Shown here piece by piece: positions 18,363 through 25,345 of a DNA stretch of 39,662 nucleotides. The first letter of the stretch is position 1. The number at the start of each line of letters is the position of its first letter. The notes below the pieces were generated by a model, which made no database searches, was not told the DNA's origin, and worked only from the letters and a program-made list of their open reading frames with translations. Origin of the DNA: Chloroflexota bacterium (lineage in GTDB: Bacteria > Chloroflexota > Anaerolineae > Aggregatilineales > Phototrophicaceae); the NCBI GenBank assembly GCA_003695675.1, contig RFIA01000173.1:1-39662 (forward strand). Direction: 5' to 3'. Made by a program: the position numbers and the translations under genes.

Positions 18363-19577
18363 TTAAGGCACGGCTTCTTCTGTTGTTGGGATGAGGTCAA
18401 GCCGTTCCCCCACGACTTTGAAGGCACTCAACGCTCGGTCGAGATGTTCTTTCTGATGGGTTGCCATGTAACTTGTACGCAATAAACTGCCGCCGGGTGG
18501 CACACCGGGCGGTACCACAGGATTGGTGTAGACACCCTCTTCAATCAAAGCAGCCCATGCAATACCAGTGCGGAAGTCGTCGTTTAAGATAACAGGAATA
18601 ATCGGTGTATTGCTGTTGCCGGTGTCATAACCAAGTTTCTTGAAGCCAGCACGCATGTACTCCGCATTGTCCCATAAACGCTTGACGTGTTCTGGCTCAG
18701 TCTCCATGATGGTTAACGCGGCGTGAACCGTTGCAACATTCGGCGCAGGCAAGGCCGCTGAGAAAATTAACGAACGCGCATGATGCTGAATGTAACGCAC
18801 CACATCTTCATCTCCCGCGATGAACCCCCCGATTGAAGCGAAGCTCTTGCTGAATGTCCCCATAATCAAGTCAACATCATCCGTCAATCCGAAATGATGG
18901 GCTGTGCCGCGCCCGCCTCCGGTCACACCAATACCGTGCGCATCGTCAATCATAATACGTGCGCCGTGTCGCTTGCAAATTTCGACAACTTCTGGCAAAG
19001 GCGCGATGTCCCCCCCCATGCTATACACGCCATCGACGATAACAAGTTTTCCGGCATCTTTAGGGAGATTGCCAAGCACCTCATCAAGGCTTGAAATGTC
19101 ATTGTGCTTAAAACGCTTCATTTCACCACGACACATCAAACAACCATCAACAATACTGGCATGGTCATCTTTGTCAACAATGACATAATCACCTTTTTGA
19201 ACCATTGCCGTAATCGTCCCCACATTGGTTTGATAACCAGTGGGGAAAACAAGGGCGGCTTCCTTACCGACAAATTTCGCCAAACGCCGGTCTAGGTCGA
19301 GATGTACTTCAAGCGTGCCATTCAAAAAGCGTGACCCCGTCACACTGGTGCCATATTTTTCGACCGCCTCAATCGCAGCCCGTCGCACACGCGGGTCCGT
19401 CGTTAATCCAAGATAATTATTCGAGCCAATCATGACGACCTCTTTACCTTCAAAATGAGCAACTGTGCCTTCGGAGTCGCTCAAAGCACGAAAGTAAGGA
19501 TACAGGCCGGTCTGCCTAGCATCGTTGACCAAGCGCATAACCGGGTCTTTGGCAATCTTATCGAATAAATCAGCCAT
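18363..19577 (-). CDS. PLP-dependent alpha-oxoamine synthase, serine-palmitoyltransferase-like
   Basis: A 404-residue member of the family that condenses an amino acid with an acyl-CoA (SPT, BioF, KBL). Visible family features are GSNNYLGLT (51-59), GSRFLNGT (81-88), GYQTNVG, DDAHGIGVTG (211-220) and the PLP lysine Lys244 in GTFSKSFASIGGF. The segment RSLIFSA followed by IMETEPEHVKRLWDNA is closer to bacterial serine palmitoyltransferases than to KBL, which usually has GTLGKA. If so it would make 3-ketosphinganine, the first step of sphingoid-base synthesis; BioF or a related oxoamine synthase is the alternative. It is soluble with no signal. AGGGGG lies 7 bases before the ATG. No biotin or sphingolipid genes are adjacent. 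The upstream gap shared with the next gene contains notable inverted repeats. Confidence 0.8.
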   Translation of the reverse strand: MADLFDKIAKDPVMRLVNDARQTGLYPYFRALSDSEGTVAHFEGKEVVMIGSNNYLGLTTDPRVRRAAIEAVEKYGTSVTGSRFLNGTLEVHLDLDRRLAKFVGKEAALVFPTGYQTNVGTITAMVQKGDYVIVDKDDHASIVDGCLMCRGEMKRFKHNDISSLDEVLGNLPKDAGKLVIVDGVYSMGGDIAPLPEVVEICKRHGARIMIDDAHGIGVTGGGRGTAHHFGLTDDVDLIMGTFSKSFASIGGFIAGDEDVVRYIQHHARSLIFSAALPAPNVATVHAALTIMETEPEHVKRLWDNAEYMRAGFKKLGYDTGNSNTPIIPVILNDDFRTGIAWAALIEEGVYTNPVVPPGVPPGGSLLRTSYMATHQKEHLDRALSAFKVVGERLDLIPTTEEAVP

Positions 19578-19691
19578 TTATTGGCCCCCTGTTCTGTAAG
19601 CAATCCAGAATGGAAATTTCTACGAGTACCTTTGGTACTATGACTATGACATCATTTGCCGGTTAAAACAAGCAAATCGTGCGCAAAAAAA

Positions 19692-19755
19692 CAAATTGCA
19701 ACGGAAATTTGATCAACAAACTCCGCCGCAATTTCCAATCACCAGTTGCAAATTG
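19692..19755. promoter_or_regulatory. Nested inverted repeat between divergent genes
   Basis: Outer arms CAAATTGCAAC (19692-19702) and GTTGCAAATTG (19745-19755) pair at 10 of 11 positions. Directly inside are GGAAATT (19703-19709) and AATTTCC (19730-19736), pairing at 7 of 7. The element occupies the middle of a 240-base divergent gap and abuts the candidate promoter at 19746-19775. A shorter palindrome, AGTACC-TTT-GGTACT, lies at 19625-19639. Both could bind regulators. Confidence 0.45.
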
Positions 19756-19775
19756 TACCGCAAACAGGTTAAAAT
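19746..19775 (+). promoter_or_regulatory. Candidate promoter of the 77-residue membrane protein
   Basis: TTGCAA (19746-19751) and TAAAAT (19770-19775, 5 of 6) are separated by 18 bases. The -35 box overlaps the right outer arm of the nested inverted repeat, so binding there would compete with RNA polymerase. Confidence 0.4.
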
Positions 19776-19817
19776 GTGGACTGTTGAAACGCCTAACTTT
19801 ATGCAAGAAGGTTGATT

Positions 19818-20051
19818 ATGTCTGCACGTACTATTAAGCGCCTTTTCGTTTGGGTTATTTCGATGGCCCTTGGTTTTGTCGCCACATGGCTTATCATCAC
19901 GATTGGCTTCCCACTTGTGAAACCAGAGGCTACAGGCATCACTATCGCGGATTATGGCAGAGTCTATTTCCTGACGACCGCTATTCCAATCGGTTTCATT
20001 TTTGTCATTTGGTTCGACTATTTCCTCGACACCAAAATTTTGGTGGATTGA
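19818..20051 (+). CDS. 77-residue two-helix membrane protein
   Basis: A small protein with two hydrophobic helices (LFVWVISMALGFVATWLIITIGF and VYFLTTAIPIGFIFVIWFDYFL) joined by a short polar loop, and a basic N-terminus that should stay inside. The start is ATG 19818, with AAGG 6 bases upstream; a TTG two codons earlier would lie inside that site's spacing. It has its own candidate promoter and a terminator, which supports a real single-gene unit. I do not recognise the family and can suggest no function. Confidence 0.7.
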   Translation: MSARTIKRLFVWVISMALGFVATWLIITIGFPLVKPEATGITIADYGRVYFLTTAIPIGFIFVIWFDYFLDTKILVD

Positions 20052-20073
20052 CCCCAGCTTGAATTTTATCGTC

Positions 20074-20103
20074 TTGAAAACCCACCACTTAAATGTGGCG
20101 GGT
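20074..20103. terminator. Bidirectional-looking terminator hairpin
   Basis: AAAACCCACCAC (20074-20085) pairs with GTGGCGGGTTTT (20092-20103) apart from one mismatch. A T-run ends the plus strand arm, and the leading A-run gives a T-run on the minus strand. It lies between two convergent genes. Confidence 0.7.
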
Positions 20104-20121
20104 TTTCGTTCTCAATTAGTC

Positions 20122-20928
20122 TCAAGCATTCTCCAATAACCACGCCAATCCGGGCACCCCTGTGCCATGATCGACGCGAATGCGGCTCACTTCGAGTGTA
20201 TTATCTGTTGTATGCAACGCGCCGTATTGGGTCGTCACCGCGCGAGAAATCGGCAAGGTTTCCAGCACGCTGAGTGTTGCATCATCATATCGTCCGCCCG
20301 GATAGGCAAATGCCGTCGGCGCGACACCGGTATGAGCTTCAACACTTTCATAACTGCCAAGCAATTCATATATGAGAAAATCATAGTCTCGCTCACGCAA
20401 GTCAAGATGCGATTTCGTATGCGGTTCAATGTGCATCCCTGCTCGCGACATTTCGACGATATGTTCCCAACGCATATAAGCCGGGTCATCACTATCAGCA
20501 CGTCCGGTAATGACAAAAAATGTACCGGAAAAATTAAACTCTTGGAGTATCGGGAACACATTTATGTAATGGTCGATATAGCCGTCATCAAAGGTCAACA
20601 CAACTGGCTTAGGTGGCAGTGGCATCCCCATCCTCAAGGCAGCATCCAAATCCTCAAGTGAGATTGTCGTATAACCGTTATCGTGCAAATACTGAATGTG
20701 TTGACGAAATATATCCGGCTCAATCGTCAACCCAATACGAATATCATCCGCATTTTCCGGAATCGGGCTGACATAATGATACATCAACACAGGCACTCGT
20801 ATACGCCGCAGCGTACCATCTCCGACAGATAAAATAGTTTCATTGTCAGAAGATTGCGCCCCGACACGGACGTTACTCATAAGGAGAAATATTGCGCTCA
20901 AAAAAATCGCTCGGATAACAACACGCAT
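20122..20928 (-). CDS. Secreted polysaccharide deacetylase (NodB-type)
   Basis: A 268-residue protein with a signal peptide (MRVVIRAIFLSAIFLLM, cleavage probably after VGA). The NodB domain contains VPVLMYHYV, the catalytic and metal motif LTFDDGY (111-117), the His pair of EPHTKSH (His170, His174) and AYPGGRYDD, so the metal triad and base are intact. The family removes acetyl groups from N-acetylglucosamine-containing glycans such as peptidoglycan, chitin or exopolysaccharide. The YHYVSP-type N-terminus resembles the PgaB/IcaB and polysaccharide-modifying subgroup. It should act outside the membrane. AAGGTGA precedes the ATG. It is divergent from the mevalonate cluster across 161 bases; no clear promoter was identified there. 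Confidence 0.9.
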   Translation of the reverse strand: MRVVIRAIFLSAIFLLMSNVRVGAQSSDNETILSVGDGTLRRIRVPVLMYHYVSPIPENADDIRIGLTIEPDIFRQHIQYLHDNGYTTISLEDLDAALRMGMPLPPKPVVLTFDDGYIDHYINVFPILQEFNFSGTFFVITGRADSDDPAYMRWEHIVEMSRAGMHIEPHTKSHLDLRERDYDFLIYELLGSYESVEAHTGVAPTAFAYPGGRYDDATLSVLETLPISRAVTTQYGALHTTDNTLEVSRIRVDHGTGVPGLAWLLENA

Positions 20929-21089
20929 TCACCTTGTGCCCCGGTACCTACATTTTCAAGCAGGATAATCAATTCTTACAATTGCGTCAATGACGACACA
21001 CATTAACGAGAAGTAAGAAATTGACCCGATTGTGGCAAATTTCACCAATCTGAGAGGTTTTGCAAGTTGTCGTCTGTTAATGTTATCGT

Positions 21090-22382
21090 ATGAGCAAGCA
21101 AAAAACGTCACGGCTTCCCGGATTCTATAAACATACATGGCAAGAACGTGCCGCTATCGTCGCTGAATGGGCGGATTTAACGCCTGATGAACAAGCTGCA
21201 CTTAACGATAGGAACGGCCTTGACGTAGCACAAGCCACACACCTCATCGAAAATGTAATTGGGGTTTATACCCTCCCGCTTGGCATCGCGACGAATTTCC
21301 TCATCAATGACCGCGATTATCTCATTCCCATGGTGATTGAAGAGCCATCGGTTGTCGCTGCGGTGAGCAATGCGGCGAAGCTGTTTCGCGCGGGTGGCGG
21401 ATTCATAACACACAGCGATGAGCCGGTCATGATTGGGCAAATCCAAGTCATGGATGTGCCCGACTTGCGTGTAGCAAGCGATGCAGTTTTGCAAAATCGG
21501 GACATGCTGCTCGCCGAAGCAAATCGTGTTGGCGGCAGTATCGTCAAACGCGGAGGCGGTGCGCAAGATATTGACGTGCGTATTATCGAGCAAACATCTG
21601 TGGGATCGATGCTCATCGTGCATCTTTTGTACGATACGCGCGACGCTATGGGCGCCAATGCAATCAACACCGCCGTCGAACGTATTGCGCCACATATCGC
21701 ACACATCACCGGCGGTCGAGTCAATCTACGCATTTTGAGCAATCTCACCGACAGGCGCAAAGCCTCTGCTCAGGGCACGATACCGGCGGCTGCCCTCGCA
21801 ACAAATACACTTGACGGCGCCGCAGTCGTGCGTGCAATTGTTGAGGCGGGTGTCTTCGCTGAAGTAGACTCGTATCGCGCAGCAACTCACAACAAAGGCA
21901 TCATGAACGGCATCGACCCGGTGATTATCGCAACCGGCAACGATTGGCGGGCGATTGAGGCTGGCGCACATGCTTACGCCGCACGCAATGGGCAGTACAC
22001 AAGCCTGACACAATGGTGGCAGGATGATGACGGCAATTTACGCGGCAGCATCGAGTTACCGCTTGCTGTTGGCATTGTCGGCGGCATGACGCGAGTCCAC
22101 CCGACAGCGAAAGTTGCACTCAAAATTCTCGGTGTCGAGTCAGCACGAGAATTAGCGGAAGTCATCGCTGCTGTCGGCCTAGCACAAAATCTCGCGGCGA
22201 TGCGTGCGTTGGCGACTGAGGGTATTCAACGCGGGCACATGAGTCTACATGCCCGGCAACTCGCCATTGCAGCCGGTGCGACAGGCGACATGATTCAGCG
22301 TATCACACAGATGATGATTGAAGAAAATAATATTCGGTTGGAACGCGCAAAACAACTGATAACGGAATTGGAAGGAGCATAG
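21090..22382 (+). CDS. mvaA: Hydroxymethylglutaryl-CoA reductase, class II
   Basis: A 430-residue enzyme that interconverts HMG-CoA and mevalonate with NAD(P)H. The N-terminal RLPGFYKH and ENVIGVYTLPLG place it in class II. All catalytic residues of the Pseudomonas mevalonii enzyme are visible with a constant offset of 2: Glu85 in EEPSVVA, Lys269 in THNKGIMNG, Asp285 in GNDWRA and His383 in RGHMSLHAR. DAMGANAINT marks the cofactor-domain region. The start is the only sensible ATG but lacks a clear ribosome-binding site. It is the first gene of the cluster, and HMG-CoA synthase starts 3 bases after its stop. Together with that neighbour a biosynthetic role in isoprenoid supply is likely, although class II enzymes can also be degradative. 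Confidence 0.95.
   Translation: MSKQKTSRLPGFYKHTWQERAAIVAEWADLTPDEQAALNDRNGLDVAQATHLIENVIGVYTLPLGIATNFLINDRDYLIPMVIEEPSVVAAVSNAAKLFRAGGGFITHSDEPVMIGQIQVMDVPDLRVASDAVLQNRDMLLAEANRVGGSIVKRGGGAQDIDVRIIEQTSVGSMLIVHLLYDTRDAMGANAINTAVERIAPHIAHITGGRVNLRILSNLTDRRKASAQGTIPAAALATNTLDGAAVVRAIVEAGVFAEVDSYRAATHNKGIMNGIDPVIIATGNDWRAIEAGAHAYAARNGQYTSLTQWWQDDDGNLRGSIELPLAVGIVGGMTRVHPTAKVALKILGVESARELAEVIAAVGLAQNLAAMRALATEGIQRGHMSLHARQLAIAAGATGDMIQRITQMMIEENNIRLERAKQLITELEGA
22372..22377 (+). promoter_or_regulatory. Ribosome-binding site that supports a TTG start
   Basis: AAGGAG inside the last codons of the reductase lies 8 bases before TTG 22386. The spacing supports TTG initiation of HMG-CoA synthase and translational coupling of the two genes. 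Confidence 0.75.
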
Positions 22383-22385
22383 ACA

Positions 22386-23465
22386 TTGACAACAAATCGT
22401 AATCGTGCGTCAAACTTTCTGCTACAACCGGACAGACAGGTTGGCATCGTCGGCTACGGCGCTTATGTCCCACGCTATCGTTTGCCGGGTAGCGAAATCG
22501 CACGAATATGGACAGACGGGCTTGGAGGCAGCCCGGTCAAAGAGAAAGCTGTCGCCGGACTCGACGAAGACGTGACCACAATGTCAATTGAGGCGGCACG
22601 CAACGCCCTCGCCCGCGCAAACATCAATGCGCACAAAATTCGTGCCGTATGGGTTGGTAGCGAAAGTCATCCGTATGCTGTCAAACCGACGAGCACCATT
22701 GTGGCCGAAAGCATTGGTACATCGCCCAATATTCAGGCAGCCGATTGGGAATTCGCTTGCAAGGCGGGTACAGAGGCGATACAAGCATCCATCGGCATCG
22801 TTGGTAGCGGCATGGGCGCCTATACATTGAGCATCGGCATGGACACAGCACAAGGACGACCCGGTGACGCACTGGAATATACGGCGGCTTCAGGCGGCGC
22901 GGCTTTCATTCTTGGCCCTGCCGATGAAGCCTGTGCTGTCTATCAAGGTAGTTACAGTTTCGTGACCGACACGCCCGATTTTTGGCGTCGTGCAGATGTC
23001 CCCTATCCGAGTCATGGTGACCGCTTCACCGGTGAACCGGCATACTTCCGGCACACATTATCGGCAGCGACTGCCCTAATGGAGATGATGGGCACACAAG
23101 CGTCCGACTATACGTATGCTGTTTTTCACCAACCCAATGTCAAATTTCCGCAACGCGCCGCAAAGACACTCGGCTTCATGCCTGAACAAATCGAGACAGG
23201 CCTGTTAGCAAATGACATCGGCAATGTGTATTCCGGTTCTTGCATGATCGGCTTGACGGCTATTCTCGACATCGCGCAACCCGGAGACCGGATTCTGATG
23301 ATTAGCTATGGGAGTGGTGCGGGGTCGGATGCGTTCGACCTGCGTGTGACTGAGCATATTGAAGCCGTCCGCAATCGTGCGCCCAAGACGCGCGATTATA
23401 TCAACCGAAGAACAGTGATTGATTACGCAACTTACGCCCGTTATCGTGGCAAATTGAAGGAGTAA
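22386..23465 (+). CDS. mvaS: Hydroxymethylglutaryl-CoA synthase, archaeal type
   Basis: A 359-residue thiolase-fold enzyme that condenses acetyl-CoA with acetoacetyl-CoA to HMG-CoA. The features are [15 protein letters not shown] at the N-terminus, Glu93 in [12 protein letters not shown], the acyl-carrying Cys125 in FACKAGTEA, His in [10 protein letters not shown], and [11 protein letters not shown] near the C-terminus. The catalytic Glu-Cys-His set is therefore intact. The length and FACKAGT form match the archaeal group rather than the eukaryotic or Gram-positive one. It starts with TTG behind AAGGAG, 3 bases after the reductase, and the thiolase-fold gene follows after 6 bases. In archaea this enzyme forms a complex with thiolase and DUF35 proteins, whose relatives follow here. 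Confidence 0.93.
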   Translation: MTTNRNRASNFLLQPDRQVGIVGYGAYVPRYRLPGSEIARIWTDGLGGSPVKEKAVAGLDEDVTTMSIEAARNALARANINAHKIRAVWVGSESHPYAVKPTSTIVAESIGTSPNIQAADWEFACKAGTEAIQASIGIVGSGMGAYTLSIGMDTAQGRPGDALEYTAASGGAAFILGPADEACAVYQGSYSFVTDTPDFWRRADVPYPSHGDRFTGEPAYFRHTLSAATALMEMMGTQASDYTYAVFHQPNVKFPQRAAKTLGFMPEQIETGLLANDIGNVYSGSCMIGLTAILDIAQPGDRILMISYGSGAGSDAFDLRVTEHIEAVRNRAPKTRDYINRRTVIDYATYARYRGKLKE

Positions 23466-23471
23466 CATTCG

Positions 23472-24623
23472 ATGAGAGATGTCGCGATCATCGCAATTGG
23501 GCAAACACCGGTCAACGAACATTGGGAAAGCAGCCTGCGCATGTTGGCCGCAGACGCCATACACGCCGCACTCAACGAGGTGCAACGCAAACAGGTGGAT
23601 GCACTTTACGTCGGTAATGCTTATGGCAGCACCTTCAGCAGTCAATCGCAACTTGGCACACTTGTCGCCGATTACGCCGGACTCACTGGTATTGAAGCGT
23701 ACACGATTGAAGCAGGTGATGCGTCTGGCGGCGCAGCGCTGCGAACAGGATATCTTGCGGTGGCTTCAGGCGCAGTCGAGACGGCACTTGTCGTTGGCGT
23801 CGAAAAATCGACAGACACGGTTGGCAGCCATCGTGTGCAAGCACGCAATATCAGCCTTGATGCCGATTATGAGGCGATACACGGCGCGACATTACCGGCA
23901 TTAGCTGCCCTGTTGATGCGCCGTTATATGCACGAAAACAATCTCGATTTAAGCGCGTTTGAAGGCTTCAGCATCAATGCTCACGCCAACGGGAAACGCA
24001 ACGCAAATGCGATGTTCCGCAATACATTGCGGCAAGGCACGTTTTTGAAAGCGCCAATGGTCGCCGACCCGGTAAGTCTGTTCGATAGCGCCCCTGACGG
24101 TGACGGTGCAGCTGCCGTGATATTGACATCGGCTGAACGCGCTGCCGACCTCGTGCCGCAACCAGTGCGCATCACCGGCAGCGCAGTCGCGACCGATACA
24201 CTAACACTGCACGACCGCGAAGACCCACTATATCTGAACGCCGTCAATCTATCGACACAAAAGGCCATGTTGCAAGCCGGTATCTCGATAAAAGACATTG
24301 ACCTGTTTGAGCTACATGACGCTTTCACAATCTTGACTACCCTGATATTAGAGGCAGCAGGTTTTGCTGAACGCGGCGAAGGTTGGCGGTTCGCACAAGA
24401 AAGCACCATCGGATTGAACGGTAGCCTACCGATTAGCACATTTGGCGGCCTGAAGAGTCGTGGCAACCCCGCAGGCGCCACCGGAGTCTATCAAGCAGTT
24501 GAAGCATGTTTGCAACTACGCAATCAAGCCGGTGAAAATCAAGTGCCAGATGCGCAAACCGCCTTAATCCAAAATCTCGGTGGGCTAGGCAGCACGGTGG
24601 TAACACATGTTCTGCAAATTTAG
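23472..24623 (+). CDS. SCP2/archaeal-type thiolase-fold protein lacking the nucleophilic cysteine
   Basis: A 383-residue protein matching archaeal acetoacetyl-CoA thiolases along its length: SSQSQLGTLVADYAGL, the (V/T)-E-A-x-x-A-S-G-G active-site loop, LVVGVEK, the HDAFT motif (His282), and a C-terminal QNLGGLGSTVV. The family loop normally reads EACASG or EAACASG, with the Cys attacking acyl-CoA. Here it reads EAGDASGG, so the nucleophile is Asp83 (codon GAT at 23718). The later GHP motif, whose His activates the condensation, is GNP (Asn332). HDAF is retained. The reading frame is clean, with AAGGAG 9 bases upstream, so this is not decay. It sits 6 bases after HMG-CoA synthase. Possible roles are a non-condensing scaffold, a hydrolase or lyase like other Cys-less SCP2 thiolases, or a substrate-handling subunit. 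Confidence 0.85.
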   Translation: MRDVAIIAIGQTPVNEHWESSLRMLAADAIHAALNEVQRKQVDALYVGNAYGSTFSSQSQLGTLVADYAGLTGIEAYTIEAGDASGGAALRTGYLAVASGAVETALVVGVEKSTDTVGSHRVQARNISLDADYEAIHGATLPALAALLMRRYMHENNLDLSAFEGFSINAHANGKRNANAMFRNTLRQGTFLKAPMVADPVSLFDSAPDGDGAAAVILTSAERAADLVPQPVRITGSAVATDTLTLHDREDPLYLNAVNLSTQKAMLQAGISIKDIDLFELHDAFTILTTLILEAAGFAERGEGWRFAQESTIGLNGSLPISTFGGLKSRGNPAGATGVYQAVEACLQLRNQAGENQVPDAQTALIQNLGGLGSTVVTHVLQI

Positions 24624-24780
24624 AAAGCTATAAGTGAGGCTATTAATTCTGCAATTTGCGAGAATTTGAGAGTTTTTTTGCGCTGATGATAGGTTTTGAG
24701 AGCTTCAAAAGACTATTATCGGAGCAAACTTCGCAAAATTGCTGTGATTTGAGCAGCACCAAACAGGAGAAAATTATCAA
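24624..24780 (+). other. 157-base AT-rich gap before DUF35 gene
   Basis: This gap breaks the otherwise tight cluster. It holds an imperfect long-range inverted repeat (GCAATTTGCGA near 24651-24661 against TTCGCAAAATTGC near 24728-24740) and AGGAG at 24765-24769 before the next ATG. No clear promoter or coding sequence is seen. Confidence 0.4.
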
Positions 24781-24966
24781 ATGCAGATTTCACGCCACTG
24801 GCGTCTGAAGCAACAACGGTATCGGCTTGAAGGTGTGCGTTATGCGAACGGCAATGTTAATTTGCAAGCCCGTCCAAAGTCTTGCCAAGACCAACAAGAT
24901 CAGGAAAGTACCTCGTCCGTGAAACAGAAAAATGTCGAAAAAGAACCGATTGCATTGCCACAGTAG
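24781..24966 (+). CDS. DUF35 N-terminal fragment with degenerate zinc ribbon, ended by in-frame TAG
   Basis: The 61-residue product begins MQISRHWRLKQQRYRLEGV, the typical DUF35 N-terminal helix and strand. In the family a rubredoxin-like zinc ribbon (two C-x2-C pairs around FPPR) follows. Here the first pair is replaced by residues around Arg20-Asn23, and only Cys35 in LQARPKSC survives. A charged, Gln/Glu/Lys-rich stretch follows up to TAG at 24964-24966. The next open frame (24979) is in the same phase, 12 bases after the stop, and encodes the missing OB-fold. So this is one DUF35 gene cut by a single stop codon, a genuine two-gene split, or a sequencing error. AGGAG lies 11 bases upstream of the ATG. 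Confidence 0.65.
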   Translation: MQISRHWRLKQQRYRLEGVRYANGNVNLQARPKSCQDQQDQESTSSVKQKNVEKEPIALPQ

Positions 24967-24978
24967 GACACAAAGCGT

Positions 24979-25290
24979 ATGAGGGATCGTCAAGAACAGG
25001 ATGCAATCAAACAGGAACAATTCGCTTTCGCTGGAACGGGCGAAGTTTACAGCTTCACCACAGTGCAAGAGCATCCAGCAGATTTTGCAGAGCAAGCGCC
25101 CTATCGTCTCGCCCTTATCAAACTCGACGAAGGGGTGATGGTCACGGCACAATTGACCGACTTCGATAGGGAAGATCCTATTCAAATTGGTGATCGTGTC
25201 GAGATGGTCACGCGCAAATTAATGACCGAAGGCCCGCAGGGGGTCATCGTCTACGGGTACAAATTCCGCAAAATTCTCGCACAAAGCTGA
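24979..25290 (+). CDS. DUF35 OB-fold domain protein (acyl-CoA/thiolase-associated scaffold)
   Basis: This 103-residue product is a complete DUF35 OB-fold: GEVYSFTTV, EQAPYRLALIKLDEGVMVTAQ, GDRVEMVTRKL, GVIVYGYKFRK. In archaea and actinobacteria such proteins bind thiolases or SCP2-type lyases, and in methanogens they bridge thiolase and HMG-CoA synthase, with the OB-fold holding the shared CoA-binding region. Here it would be expected to contact the two preceding enzymes. Translation may restart at this ATG: AGGA at 24965-24968, overlapping the upstream stop codon, is 10 bases before it. Alternatively readthrough of that TAG would give one protein of about 169 residues. A terminator follows after 5 bases, ending the cluster. 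Confidence 0.85.
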   Translation: MRDRQEQDAIKQEQFAFAGTGEVYSFTTVQEHPADFAEQAPYRLALIKLDEGVMVTAQLTDFDREDPIQIGDRVEMVTRKLMTEGPQGVIVYGYKFRKILAQS

Positions 25291-25295
25291 ATATC

Positions 25296-25330
25296 AAACG
25301 GGCGGCCTCGCAACAAACCGCCCGTTTTTT
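25296..25330. terminator. Terminator of the mevalonate cluster
   Basis: A perfect 10-bp stem AAACGGGCGG (25296-25305) / CCGCCCGTTT (25318-25327) with a 12-base loop and a T-run to 25330. It lies between convergent genes and may also serve the minus-strand pyrophosphatase. Confidence 0.85.
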
Positions 25331-25345
25331 GTTTTTCGCGGATGA

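Noticed and set aside
19625-19639. AGTACC-TTT-GGTACT as a separate operator feature
   Set aside because: Six-base arms with a 3-base loop are common by chance; it is noted under the nested repeat but not called on its own.
20929-21089. Promoter for the mevalonate cluster in the divergent gap (TTGACC at 21021)
   Set aside because: No -10 box lies at suitable spacing, so I could not support a call.
24882-25169. Open frame in another phase across the DUF35 gap, as evidence for a frameshift
   Set aside because: Its product has no DUF35 similarity. The two DUF35 pieces are in one phase, so a stop codon and not a frameshift separates them.
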